This document shows, in pieces, positions 1 to 8,074 of a stretch of DNA of 64,000 nt (positions are counted from its first letter, which is position 1; the number at the start of each line of letters is the position of its first letter). The position numbers and the translations under genes are program-made. The notes beneath the pieces were generated by a model. The model ran no database searches. It was not told the DNA's origin and saw only the letters and a program-made list of their open reading frames with translations. The DNA comes from Thalassococcus arenae (lineage in GTDB: Bacteria; Pseudomonadota; Alphaproteobacteria; Rhodobacterales; Rhodobacteraceae), in NCBI RefSeq assembly GCF_019104745.1, contig NZ_JAHRWL010000001.1, forward strand, positions 930,001 through 994,000. The letters run 5' to 3'.

Positions 1-2
1 CG

Positions 3-248
3 TCCGAGCGCGAATACTACCACCGCTTCGGGCTGGACGGGGAAAAGCTGGCCAGGGCCAAGCCCGACGCCATCGTCATGCATCCCGGCCCGATGAACCG
101 GGGCGTCGAGATCGACGGCACGCTGGCCGACGACATCAACCGCTCGGTCATCCAGGACCAGGTGGAAATGGGGGTCGCCGTGCGCATGGCGGCCATGGAT
201 TTGCTGGCGCGCAATCTGCGTGCCCGGCCCAAGGAGATCGTGGCGTGA
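3..248 (+). CDS. pyrB: Aspartate carbamoyltransferase, C-terminal fragment
   Basis: Only the last 81 codons are inside the window; the gene begins upstream. Aspartate carbamoyltransferase joins carbamoyl phosphate and aspartate in the second step of pyrimidine synthesis. The fragment carries the family's conserved C-terminal block [11 protein letters not shown] (about residues 25-35 of the visible part), followed by the usual final helices ending in [15 protein letters not shown]. Its stop codon overlaps the GTG of the next gene, and a dihydroorotase homolog lies three genes downstream, which supports a pyr operon. The catalytic N-terminal half cannot be checked here. Confidence 0.93.
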   Translation, partial: SEREYYHRFGLDGEKLARAKPDAIVMHPGPMNRGVEIDGTLADDINRSVIQDQVEMGVAVRMAAMDLLARNLRARPKEIVA

Positions 249-787
249 CCAGTATGCAGATCAACGGATCGGAAACCGGCATCGTGCGGCTGTTTCACCT
301 CGACCTCCCGCGCGAAGCGGTCGAACGGTTCACCACGCAAGCGGGCACCGGTGAATGGCCGCTGAAATACGCCCTGGGCGCCAAGACCCTGCGCGCCGAT
401 TTCGTCGATGTCGTCGATATCCGCGATCTGGGCGATATGGTCCTGTCGGACTACCTGGCGCAGGCGCATAACGCGACGGGGTCGGATTTCCGTGCGTTGC
501 GGCAGCGTATCGATGCGCTCAGGGGACACGCGGTCGTCATCCCCTCGCAAGCCTTCGGCAACACGGCACAGACGCTGACCGTGGCCAACCCGTTGCGCTG
601 GATCGGCACCTTCGGCGAGGTCAAGCCCAAGAGCCCCGGCCCCAAACTGCAAAGCGACGCCGCCAGGCCCGGCGAAAGCCGCCCGGCCGACACGCAGCCG
701 CCGATCCGGACCAGCGGCGCATTGCGGCTCGCAACCCTGGGTCTCGGCGTGCTGGCGATCCTGCTGCTGGCGCTGTTCCTGCGGTGA
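245..787 (+). CDS. Hypothetical protein with C-terminal membrane anchor, in pyr operon
   Basis: A 180-residue protein I do not recognise as a named family. It starts at a GTG that overlaps the pyrB stop; an ATG three codons later is an alternative start. Residues 1-125 look like a soluble domain, residues 125-155 are a proline-rich linker, and about residues 160-179 form one hydrophobic helix, so it is predicted to be tail-anchored with the N-terminal domain in the cytoplasm. Its own stop overlaps the next start by 4 bases. The tight coupling suggests it is made in proportion to PyrB and the following two membrane proteins. Function unknown. Confidence 0.75.
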   Translation: MTSMQINGSETGIVRLFHLDLPREAVERFTTQAGTGEWPLKYALGAKTLRADFVDVVDIRDLGDMVLSDYLAQAHNATGSDFRALRQRIDALRGHAVVIPSQAFGNTAQTLTVANPLRWIGTFGEVKPKSPGPKLQSDAARPGESRPADTQPPIRTSGALRLATLGLGVLAILLLALFLR

Positions 788-1344
788 CCGGCGCCACCGA
801 AACCGGTTCCGGACAGTCGGGCTGGGACGGCATCCTTGCTGACGGCGAGATGGTTGTCTGGCAGGGCAAACCCAGCCGACGCCTGCGGATCGGACGTGTC
901 GACATGGCGCGCACCGGAATGGGCCTGGTCTTTGTCGTGTTCGCCATCTTCTGGATCAGCCAGACCGCGCCGACCGCCGGTAGCGGCATGGCGCGTGTCT
1001 TCTCGCTGGCGGGCCTGCTGTTTCTGGCCATCGGGCTTTACAATGCCGGCGGGCACCTCGTTTGGCGCGGCTTCAAGCACCGCTTCACCACCTACACGCT
1101 CAGCGACCGGCGCGCCTTTATCGCGACGAACCTGCCGTTGCAGGGCCGCCGTCTGCAAAGCCACCCCATCGCGCCGGACGCCGCCGTGGCGCTGGAGGAT
1201 GGCGAACCCGGATCGGTCTGGTTCGCGCATCGCCATGTCGGCCACGACAGCGGCAGCCGCCGCGTGCCGGTCGGGTTCGAGAACATCAGCGCGCCGCGCG
1301 CGGTCTACGACCTGGTGCGCCTTGTGCAGCGGGGCGCGGCATGA
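784..1344 (+). CDS. Membrane protein, possible bacterial PH-like domain
   Basis: A 186-residue protein starting at GTG 784, whose first bases overlap the previous stop. Two hydrophobic helices (about residues 40-60 and 72-90) are followed by a soluble region that begins with a YTLSDRRAFI-type strand. In bacterial PH-like membrane proteins a pair of helices followed by 'y.lTd.R.i' is typical, so I infer a PH-like fold, with moderate confidence. The HRHVGHDSG stretch has no motif I can name. It overlaps the next gene by 4 bases (ATGA). Together with its neighbour it forms a pair of small two-helix proteins inside the pyrimidine operon. Confidence 0.7.
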   Translation: MTGATETGSGQSGWDGILADGEMVVWQGKPSRRLRIGRVDMARTGMGLVFVVFAIFWISQTAPTAGSGMARVFSLAGLLFLAIGLYNAGGHLVWRGFKHRFTTYTLSDRRAFIATNLPLQGRRLQSHPIAPDAAVALEDGEPGSVWFAHRHVGHDSGSRRVPVGFENISAPRAVYDLVRLVQRGAA

Positions 1345-1733
1345 CCTTCGCACCCGACCGCACCGCCTATTTCCGCGCCCACAACACGCTGGCCGCCATC
1401 GCGATGGGCGCGGGCATGCTGGTGCTCTGGCTGGCCGGCAACCCGCATGTCTGGACCGGCGCCATCGGCGGTCTGGCGGCGGTGGCCCTGCGCGGCTGGT
1501 ACCTGATGGACGAAGAACTGGCCCAGGTCTGGACGCTGGCCGACGGCGTGTTGACCGGGCCGCAGGGACGGCGCGTGGCGCTGGCAGACATCGCCCGCTT
1601 GCGCAAGCTGGGCACGGCGGTGCAAGTGGTCACCACCGGCGGCGACAAGCACCTGATCAAGTTCCAGGCCGACCCCGACGCCACCATCGCCCGCATCGAC
1701 GCCGCCCGACCCCCGGAAAGACGCCAGCCATGA
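1341..1733 (+). CDS. Small two-helix membrane protein, possible PH-like domain
   Basis: A 130-residue protein. The true start is taken as ATG 1341 because it overlaps the previous stop as ATGA; the reading frame stays open further upstream but that part is antisense-like and arginine-rich. Residues 15-50 form two closely spaced hydrophobic helices, and residues 60-120 are a compact soluble domain of alternating hydrophobic residues (VWTLADGVLTGPQGRRVALADIA) like the strand pattern of PH-type domains. Its last bases overlap the ATG of the pyrC homolog. The role is unknown; its position implies co-translation with the pyrimidine genes. Confidence 0.7.
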   Translation: MTFAPDRTAYFRAHNTLAAIAMGAGMLVLWLAGNPHVWTGAIGGLAAVALRGWYLMDEELAQVWTLADGVLTGPQGRRVALADIARLRKLGTAVQVVTTGGDKHLIKFQADPDATIARIDAARPPERRQP

Positions 1734-3010
1734 CCAAGATCCTGATCGCCAATGCCCGCCTGATCGACCCAGAGGCCGGCACCGACGCGCCGGGCGCGGT
1801 GCTGCTCGACAAGGGCCGGATCGCCGAACGTTTCGACACGCCCCATCCGCAAGTCGCCGACGCGGCGGTGATCGACGCGAATGGCGCCTGCCTGGCGCCG
1901 GGCATCGTCGATATCGGCGTCAAGGTTGGCGAACCGGGCGAGCGCCACAAGGAAAGCTTCAAGACCGCGGGTCTGGCCGCCGCGGCGGGCGGCGTCACCA
2001 CCATCGTCACCCGGCCCGACACGGCGCCCGCCATCGACACGCCCGAGACGCTGGAATTCATCCGCCGCCGCGCCAACGAGACCGCACCGGTCAACGTGCT
2101 GCCGATGGCGGCGCTGACCAAGGGCCGGCAGGGGCGCGAGATGACCGAGATCGGGTTCCTGATGGATGCCGGGGCCGTCGCCTTCACCGATTGCGACGCC
2201 GTGGTCGCCGACACCAAGGTGCTGGCCCGCGCAATGACCTATGCCGCGTCGCTGGGTGCGCTGGTCATGGGCCATCCGCAGGAACCGGTGCTGTCGGCCG
2301 GGGCCGCGGCCACCTCGGGCAAGTTCGCCACGCTGCGCGGCCTGCCCGCCGTCTCGCCGATGGCCGAAAGACTGGGGCTGGAACGCGACCTGGCGCTGGC
2401 CGAAATGACCGGCGTCGCCTATCACGCGGACCAGATCACCACCGCCCGCGCCCTGCCGGCGCTCGACCGGGCGCGGCAGGCCGGTCTCGACGCGACCGCC
2501 GGCACCTCGATGCATCACCTGACGCTGAACGAGCTGGACGTTTCGGATTACCGCACCTTCTTCAAGGTCAAGCCGCCGCTGCGTTCCGAAGACGATCGCC
2601 TGGCGATGGTCGCCGCCCTGCGCGACGGGCGGATCGACATCGTGGGGTCGTTCCACACGCCGCAGGACGAGGAAAGCAAGCGCCTGCCCTTCGAGGAAGC
2701 CGCCAGCGGCGCGGTGGGCCTGGAAACCATGCTGCCGGTGCTGCTGCGGCTCTATCACGCCGAAGAAGTCGACCTGCCGACGCTGTTCCGCGCGCTGTCG
2801 CTGAACCCGGCGAAACGGCTGGCGCTGGATTGCGGCAGGTTGGCCAGGGGCGCACCGGCCGACCTGGTGATGTTCGACCCGGACAAGCCGTTCGTCCTGG
2901 ACCGCTTTCAGCTGCAATCGAAATCCAAGAACACGCCGTTTGACGGCGCGCGCCTGCAAGGTAAGGTCCTGCGCACCTTCGTCGCCGGAAAAGAGGTCTA
3001 CGCCGCCTGA
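1730..3010 (+). CDS. pyrC: Dihydroorotase homolog, probably non-catalytic (PyrC'-type)
   Basis: A 426-residue amidohydrolase-family protein of dihydroorotase length and order. The start is ATG 1730, overlapping the previous stop. The first metal-binding signature of active dihydroorotases, DxHxHxREPG, reads DIGVKVGEPG here (residues 61-70), so both histidines and the substrate-binding arginine are replaced. Near the C-terminus the usual TDHAPH is GSFHTPQ, so the catalytic aspartate is also missing. Other family blocks remain (KPPLRSEDD, GLET). Several bacteria carry an inactive dihydroorotase beside pyrB that holds aspartate carbamoyltransferase together as a structural partner. I infer that role here and expect an active pyrC elsewhere. 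It is followed by plsY with a 1-base overlap. Confidence 0.88.
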   Translation: MTKILIANARLIDPEAGTDAPGAVLLDKGRIAERFDTPHPQVADAAVIDANGACLAPGIVDIGVKVGEPGERHKESFKTAGLAAAAGGVTTIVTRPDTAPAIDTPETLEFIRRRANETAPVNVLPMAALTKGRQGREMTEIGFLMDAGAVAFTDCDAVVADTKVLARAMTYAASLGALVMGHPQEPVLSAGAAATSGKFATLRGLPAVSPMAERLGLERDLALAEMTGVAYHADQITTARALPALDRARQAGLDATAGTSMHHLTLNELDVSDYRTFFKVKPPLRSEDDRLAMVAALRDGRIDIVGSFHTPQDEESKRLPFEEAASGAVGLETMLPVLLRLYHAEEVDLPTLFRALSLNPAKRLALDCGRLARGAPADLVMFDPDKPFVLDRFQLQSKSKNTPFDGARLQGKVLRTFVAGKEVYAA

Positions 3011-3618
3011 TGCCCGAGATCGCCTCCTCTCTGCCCGTCCTGCTGGTCTGGGCGGCTCTGGGATACCTGCTGGGGTCGATCCCGTTCGGCATGGTGCTCA
3101 GCCGCGTGTTCGGGCTTGGCGATCTGCGCAAGATCGGGTCGGGCAATATCGGTGCGACCAACGTGCTGCGCACCGGTCACAAGGGCGCCGCGGCGGGCAC
3201 GCTTTTGCTGGACGGGGGCAAGGGCGCGGTGGCGGTGCTGCTGGCGCGCGCCCTGGCGGGCGAAGACGCGGCACAGCTTGCGGGGCTGGCGGCCTTTGTC
3301 GGCCATTGCTACCCGGTCTGGCTGGGCTTTCGCGGCGGCAAGGGCGTGGCGACGTTCCTGGGCATCGTGCTGGCGCTGGCCTGGCCGGTGGGCCTGCTGT
3401 GCTGCGCCACCTGGCTGGCGGGCGCGGCGGCCTCGCGCATCTCGTCGGTCGGCGCGCTGGCGGCGTCTGCATCCAGCGCGGTTTGGGCCCTGATCACCGG
3501 CCACGGCCAGATCACGCTGCTTTGCCTGGCGTTGACTGCGCTGATCTTCTGGCGCCACCGCGCCAACCTGGCCCGGCTGCGCGCCGGGACCGAGCCGCGC
3601 ATCGGCGCCAAGGGCTAG
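3010..3618 (+). CDS. plsY: Glycerol-3-phosphate acyltransferase PlsY
   Basis: A 202-residue integral membrane enzyme that moves an acyl group from acyl phosphate to glycerol 3-phosphate, the first step of phospholipid synthesis. All three signature loops are present: GSIPFG (about residues 22-27), SGNIGATN (43-50) and FRGGKG (106-111). The remainder is a set of hydrophobic helices, as expected for the family. The ATG overlaps the pyrC-homolog stop (TGATG), so it is the last gene of the pyr-linked operon. The next gene is on the opposite strand; the 221-base convergent gap shows nothing I can name. Confidence 0.95.
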   Translation: MPEIASSLPVLLVWAALGYLLGSIPFGMVLSRVFGLGDLRKIGSGNIGATNVLRTGHKGAAAGTLLLDGGKGAVAVLLARALAGEDAAQLAGLAAFVGHCYPVWLGFRGGKGVATFLGIVLALAWPVGLLCCATWLAGAAASRISSVGALAASASSAVWALITGHGQITLLCLALTALIFWRHRANLARLRAGTEPRIGAKG

Positions 3619-3839
3619 GCCGGGATTTGTCGTCCGTCCTTCCAGGTCAGCCTGCCTGAAACCCGAGGTCTCAAACGGCCATTCCGTTGGCGCCGTCCCA
3701 TGGGGGCGGGTCGACGCGGCGCAACGGTGCCCTTTGCGCGACACGTATGTCCGAAGCGACCTGTCTGGCCGTGCATGTGCAAGAAATCAGGCACGCGCGT
3801 CGTGCACCCGCGAATACAGCCGCGCGAGAACTGCTGCCC

Positions 3840-4643
3840 CTAAGCCGCCCGCCGCTCCAGATGCGCCTGCACCGCCCGCGCCACCGCATCGGGATGGCCG
3901 AGCACCAGCATGTGGTCGCCTCCCGGCACGACGATGTCGCGCGCATCGCGAATGCGCCGCACCAGCCCGGCATGAATGGCCGCGATGATCGGTTGCGTTT
4001 CGCTGCCCCGCAGCAGTGCCACCGGCGTCGGCAAAGCCTCGAGCCGACCCGGAGCCAGCATGCCGTGCACGTCGTCCCAAAGGGCCGGGCCGGTCGCCAC
4101 GATGAAAGGCATGCCCGCCGTCATCGCGTCGCGGGTCTGCTGCGGCAGAGCATCCCATTTCAGCCCACCGCCCCACAGACGGTTGAACAACCGTGCCGAC
4201 TTGGCGTGATCGCCCGCGACGAAGGCGGCATGGAATTCCTCGTCCTGCACCCGGTGCGCATCGCGCACCGCCCCGTCCGCGGCGGCGAACAACACCGGTT
4301 CGACCAGTGTCAGAGACGCCACGCGGCCGGGGTTTTCCAGCGCCACACGCAACGCCACCGTCGCGCCGAAACTGTGACCCAACAGATGGATGCCTTCCTG
4401 CAAAAGAGCCGCGGCCACGTCGGTCGCCTGGCTGTGCAGGTCGGGCGTCGGGGCCCAGGGGGCGCTGGCGCCGTGACTGGGGAAATCCGGGGCGATCAGC
4501 GTCGCACGATCCGCGAGCGCCGCCGCCACGCCGGACCACATGCCCGATCGACCCAGACCGCAATGCAGCGCCAGCACCCGCGCGGCACCGGATCCCAGCG
4601 TGTTCACATGGATGGCGGTGCCGCCGACCGTCAGGTCAGGCAT
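3840..4643 (-). CDS. Alpha/beta hydrolase
   Basis: A 267-residue alpha/beta-fold hydrolase. The nucleophile elbow is GHSFGA (Ser91), the oxyanion region is near HCGLGRSG (28-35), and a late GGDHM block supplies the catalytic histidine. The start is ATG 4643, which overlaps the stop of the upstream gene (TGATG); an in-frame TTG just before it is less likely. It is co-transcribed with the DsbA-like isomerase gene. The general fold is clear but the substrate is not: ring-cleavage product hydrolases and small-ester hydrolases look alike at this level. Confidence 0.85.
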   Translation of the reverse strand: MPDLTVGGTAIHVNTLGSGAARVLALHCGLGRSGMWSGVAAALADRATLIAPDFPSHGASAPWAPTPDLHSQATDVAAALLQEGIHLLGHSFGATVALRVALENPGRVASLTLVEPVLFAAADGAVRDAHRVQDEEFHAAFVAGDHAKSARLFNRLWGGGLKWDALPQQTRDAMTAGMPFIVATGPALWDDVHGMLAPGRLEALPTPVALLRGSETQPIIAAIHAGLVRRIRDARDIVVPGGDHMLVLGHPDAVARAVQAHLERRAA

Positions 4644-5242
4644 CAAAGCTTTCCGGCGAGGTGCAGGTCCAGGTCGTCCAGCCGGTCCTGCCCCCAGAAA
4701 TGCTGGCCGCTGTCGGTGATGTAGAACGGTGCGCCGAAAGCGCCGCGCTCGACCGCCTCTTCCAGGTTGGCGGCATAGGTCTCGGCGCCCTGCAACAGCC
4801 CGCTATCGGCCAGCGCCGGATCGAATCCCGCCTCGCTCAGCGCTGCGCGGATCACCGCATCATCGGCCACGTCCTTGTCCTCGGCCCAGCAGGCGCGCAG
4901 GATCGCGTGCACCAGCTTGCCCATGTCGCCGCCCCCGGCGTTCTGCGCCGCGATCACCGCGTAGGAGGACGGCGCTCCGTTGGTGGGCCAATGCGCGGGC
5001 TTGAGGTTCAGTGGCAGCCCGGTCTTCTTGGACTGCCGGGTCAGTTCCTGAAGGCGATAGGCCTGCCGGTTCGGATGGCGATCCTTGGGCGGCGTGCCCC
5101 CGGTGCGGGCGAACAGCGCGATCACGTCCAGCGGCTTGTAGGCGATGGTGGCCCCGTGACGCGCCGCGATCTCCTCGAGCCGCGTTCCACCCAGATAGGT
5201 ATAGGGCGAGAGCGTCGAGAAATAATAGTCGATATGGGCCAT
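4643..5242 (-). CDS. 2-hydroxychromene-2-carboxylate isomerase / DsbA-like thioredoxin-fold protein
   Basis: A 199-residue protein of the kappa-class glutathione transferase and HCCA isomerase family. The N-terminal strand and active-site turn are [15 protein letters not shown] (residues 4-18); the serine in SPYTY sits where DsbA proteins carry a cysteine. The C-terminal part has GAFGAPFYI (residues 172-180), the cis-proline loop of the thioredoxin fold, followed by FWGQDRLD. The start at 5242 follows a GGAAA Shine-Dalgarno sequence; an upstream start would add 11 unconserved residues. It is divergent from prs and coupled to the hydrolase gene. The exact substrate is unknown and need not be a chromene. 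Confidence 0.88.
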   Translation of the reverse strand: MAHIDYYFSTLSPYTYLGGTRLEEIAARHGATIAYKPLDVIALFARTGGTPPKDRHPNRQAYRLQELTRQSKKTGLPLNLKPAHWPTNGAPSSYAVIAAQNAGGGDMGKLVHAILRACWAEDKDVADDAVIRAALSEAGFDPALADSGLLQGAETYAANLEEAVERGAFGAPFYITDSGQHFWGQDRLDDLDLHLAGKL

Positions 5243-5341
5243 GACACGGGTTTCCTTTGTGTTGCTGGCACGCAAACTAGGCCCGTGTTAAGGCCACCGC
5301 AACACATCACGAATCCGTCACAGCCCCGGAGCCGCAAGCCC

Positions 5342-6352
5342 ATGCCCACCGTCATCGAACCCAAGCTGATCTCCGGCAACGCCAACATGCCTCTGGCCAA
5401 GGCGATCGCGCGGCGCATGTCCGCCTATCGCGGCATGAGCGTCGGTCTGGTCGACGCGCGGGTCGAACGGTTCAACGACCAGGAAATCTTTGTCGAAGTC
5501 TTCGAGAACGTCCGCGGCGAGGACATGTTCATCATCCAGCCCACCTCGAACCCGGCCAATGACAACCTGATGGAACTGCTCATCATGGCCGATGCGCTGC
5601 GCCGGTCCTCGGCGGCGCGGATCACCGCCGTGATCCCCTATTTCGGCTATGCCCGCCAGGACCGCCGCACCAAGGCGCGCACGCCGATCACCGCCAAGCT
5701 GGTGGCCAACATGATCGCCGAGGCGGGTATCGAACGGGTGCTGACGATGGATCTGCACGCCGCGCAGATCCAGGGTTTCTTCGACATCCCGGTCGACAAC
5801 CTCTATGCCAGCCCGGTCTTCGCGCTGGACATCCTGAACCATTTTCACGGCCGGACCGGCGACGTGATGGTGGTGTCGCCCGATGTCGGCGGCGTGGCGC
5901 GCGCGCGCGAATTGGCCAAGCGGATCGGCGCGCCGCTGTCGATCGTCGACAAGCGCCGCGAAAAGCCGGGCGAGATCGCCGAGATGACGGTGATCGGCGA
6001 CGTCAAGGGCAAGACCTGCATCATCGTCGACGACATCTGCGACACCGCCGGCACGCTGTGCAAGGCGGCCGAGGTGCTCATGGATCACGGCGCGACCGAG
6101 GTGCATTCCTACATCACCCACGGCGTGCTGTCCGGCCCGGCGGTCGAGCGGGTGACCGGTTCGGTCATGAAATCGCTGGTCATCACCGACAGCATCGAGC
6201 CGACCGCCCCGGTCAAGGCCGCCGACAACATCCGCGTCGTGCCGACCGCACCGATGTTCGCCCAGGCAATCCTGAACATCTGGAACGGCACCTCGGTGTC
6301 GTCGCTGTTCGAAACCGAAACGCTCAGCCCGATCTACGAGGGCCTGCTCTGA
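5342..6352 (+). CDS. prs: Ribose-phosphate pyrophosphokinase
   Basis: A 336-residue PRPP synthase, making phosphoribosyl pyrophosphate from ribose 5-phosphate and ATP for nucleotide, histidine and tryptophan synthesis. Visible motifs are the ATP-contacting ARQDRR loop (about residues 104-109), [11 protein letters not shown] (139-149) and the PRPP-binding loop [10 protein letters not shown] (about 229-238). It is slightly longer than the E. coli enzyme (315), with extra residues at the N-terminus and in the C-terminal half. The start is the ATG that fits the family N-terminus; the frame is open for a long way upstream but antisense to two real genes. Its end is 6 bases from a convergent gene. 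Confidence 0.95.
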   Translation: MPTVIEPKLISGNANMPLAKAIARRMSAYRGMSVGLVDARVERFNDQEIFVEVFENVRGEDMFIIQPTSNPANDNLMELLIMADALRRSSAARITAVIPYFGYARQDRRTKARTPITAKLVANMIAEAGIERVLTMDLHAAQIQGFFDIPVDNLYASPVFALDILNHFHGRTGDVMVVSPDVGGVARARELAKRIGAPLSIVDKRREKPGEIAEMTVIGDVKGKTCIIVDDICDTAGTLCKAAEVLMDHGATEVHSYITHGVLSGPAVERVTGSVMKSLVITDSIEPTAPVKAADNIRVVPTAPMFAQAILNIWNGTSVSSLFETETLSPIYEGLL

Positions 6353-6358
6353 CGCGAC

Positions 6359-6721
6359 TCAGGGATTGCCATCCGCATCGCAGCCCCCCGCGTTCACGCA
6401 GGAACACCCGGAATCGTTGCAGGTGACGGCCCCGCCGCAGCAGCCGGAATAGACCAGGTTCACGCAATCGGCCGCGCCTTCGCACAGGCAGCTGCCATTG
6501 CACTGAATCTCCTGCGGCAAATCGATGTTGGCAAAGCTTTGCGGCCCGGCGCGGCGCACGGTCGGCAAGGTCACGTCGCGGCGCGGGGCCGCCAGAATCC
6601 GCTCGTTCTGAACAAGCAGCGGTGTGTCGGCACGGGGGGTCAGAAAACCGTTGGTCTCGGCGGCAAGCGGCGCAGTCTGCACCAGGACGAACGCCAGAAA
6701 CGCACAAACAAACCGGATCAT
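6359..6721 (-). CDS. Small secreted cysteine-rich protein
   Basis: A 120-residue protein with a clear signal peptide (residues 1-21, cleavage after LAAE or nearby), a linker of about 50 residues, and a C-terminal domain of about 48 residues holding ten cysteines, including a CC pair and two C-x-C pairs. Five disulfides are possible, which points to an extracytoplasmic, oxidised mini-domain. I do not recognise the family. The start at 6721 follows a strong AGGAG site 7 bases upstream. A good extended -10 promoter lies about 70 bases upstream, so it is probably transcribed alone. It ends 6 bases from the prs stop on the other strand. Confidence 0.8.
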   Translation of the reverse strand: MIRFVCAFLAFVLVQTAPLAAETNGFLTPRADTPLLVQNERILAAPRRDVTLPTVRRAGPQSFANIDLPQEIQCNGSCLCEGAADCVNLVYSGCCGGAVTCNDSGCSCVNAGGCDADGNP

Positions 6722-7139
6722 CGCAAATCTCCTTTTGCTGAAAATTCCGTTGTCGGCAAAGCCGCAATCCATGGCCATGCAATCATGAGTATAACATGAA
6801 TCCCTGAAATTCTCGACAAACGAGTGGCGAATAGCCCGGCCCGCGAGGCGCCCGCCACGCGGACGCGGTTGGCGGAGATGCGCGGAATTCGGCACGCTGC
6901 GGACCGACCCCGAAAACAAGGCTTTCCTGCACTGTCGGCGAGCGCTGTTGCGCGTGGGTTTCGGCCTGGTCCGATCGTGCCCCCGGCGCAGGTGATCGTC
7001 CTGCGGGCACCATCTGTGCGATGGGCGCAATGACCAGCCATGCGGTCCGGTCAAACCCGCCATCGCAGCGCCGATTGTCCCCGATCATGGACGATTGGCA
7101 AACGGCGGCGCAGCATCGCCGATGCCGGAGGTCGTTGTC
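6722..7139. other. Non-coding divergent region
   Basis: This 418-base gap lies between the divergent cysteine-rich gene and the cytochrome gene. The left third holds the extended -10 promoter described separately. The rest is GC-rich, with no convincing ORF on either strand, no tRNA and no strong hairpin followed by a T-run. The promoter for the cytochrome gene should be in its right half but no clear hexamers were found. Confidence 0.6.
6788..6796 (-). promoter_or_regulatory. Extended -10 promoter for the cysteine-rich gene
   Basis: On the minus strand the sequence reads TGTTATACT, an extended -10 element (TGnTATAAT) with one mismatch. No good -35 hexamer lies at 16-18 bases, as is usual for extended -10 promoters. 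Transcription would start near 6781, leaving a leader of about 60 bases before the ATG at 6721. Confidence 0.45.
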
Positions 7140-7646
7140 ATGTCACCGATTCTGTTCCGCCTCGTCGCCGCCGTCTGCCTGGGCTGCATCCTCGCATTTC
7201 CCGGCGTGGCCGGTGCGCAATCCCAAGACGATCCCCACGGTCTGTACGAAATCCGCTGCGGCGGCTGCCATGCGCCCCATGCCGGCGATTTCGTCTTCGA
7301 CAGCCTGACCACCGGCGCGACCGGGCTGGTCGGGGTCAAGACCGGACTGCCAGTGCGCGATTTCCTTGCCAGCGGGCATGGGCGCCTTTCCGACGACGAA
7401 ATCGACCGGGTCGTCGCGCTGTTGCAGACCGTCTTCGACGGCGGGCACCTGTTCCGCGACAAATGCCTGATCTGCCACGACCGGGCCGTCGTTCTGGCGC
7501 GGACCAAGCTGATCGTGAAGGGCGGCGTGCTGACCGGGCGGTATACCGGGCGCGACATCCCGGAATTCCTGAAGATCCATGGCCGGCTCACGCCCGAAGA
7601 GGTGCCCGCCGTCGCCCGGATGCTGGAACGGCAACTGTCTCAGTAA
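7140..7646 (+). CDS. Periplasmic c-type cytochrome with two CXXCH motifs
   Basis: A 168-residue protein with a signal peptide (about residues 1-26, cutting near GAQS). Two haem-binding motifs are present, CGGCH (residues 40-44) and CLICH (109-113), so a dihaem periplasmic or secreted cytochrome is expected. Only the first resembles a normal cytochrome c N-terminal helix. The start at 7140 is preceded by a GGAGG site; an ATG upstream in the same frame lacks one. The final bases overlap the end of the convergent lectin gene by 7 bases. Its electron partner is not apparent from the neighbours. Confidence 0.82.
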   Translation: MSPILFRLVAAVCLGCILAFPGVAGAQSQDDPHGLYEIRCGGCHAPHAGDFVFDSLTTGATGLVGVKTGLPVRDFLASGHGRLSDDEIDRVVALLQTVFDGGHLFRDKCLICHDRAVVLARTKLIVKGGVLTGRYTGRDIPEFLKIHGRLTPEEVPAVARMLERQLSQ

Positions 7647-7990
7647 AGCTCCCAGTCGTCTTCGCTGGCGACCTCGCCGATGGCCAGCCACGACATCCGA
7701 ACGCGCGCCACGCGGGTGTCCGACCAGGTGCGGAACACCAGGTCGAACCCGGTTTCGGTGATCTTGTCGGCGGTGACGTCGGCGCGCACGTTGGCCCCCT
7801 GGTCCATGTCCCACAGCGACAAGGCGACCTGCACGCTGGGCACGGTCCGGAAAGGTTCCGAAAACGTGACGACCTTGCGCCGCTCGCGCGCGCCCGATCC
7901 GGTCCACATCTCGCCGCCGCTGGCGAAATCCGAAAACACTTCTTCGTTGCCCTGATCGACGCCGATCAAAGAACCGACAAATTTCTTCAT
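7640..7990 (-). CDS. H-type lectin domain protein
   Basis: A 116-residue protein. The region from about residue 38 to the end matches the H-type lectin pattern: F-x-x-PFRTVPSVQVALSLWDMD, then TETGFDLVFRTWSDTRVARVRMSWLAIG, a beta sandwich best known from snail agglutinin and discoidin. Such domains bind N-acetylgalactosamine and related sugars in eukaryotes. No signal peptide is visible, so if it is exported the route is not obvious. The start chosen (7990) begins MKKFVGS; the frame continues 14 codons upstream. It overlaps the convergent cytochrome gene by 7 bases. Confidence 0.75.
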   Translation of the reverse strand: MKKFVGSLIGVDQGNEEVFSDFASGGEMWTGSGARERRKVVTFSEPFRTVPSVQVALSLWDMDQGANVRADVTADKITETGFDLVFRTWSDTRVARVRMSWLAIGEVASEDDWELY

Positions 7991-8074
7991 CGATATCAGT
8001 CCTGTCCGTACCTTGGCCGGGTATAGCGTCATTGCGGCGGAAATTGGAACGCCGAATGCCGGTTTCGTGTCCGG

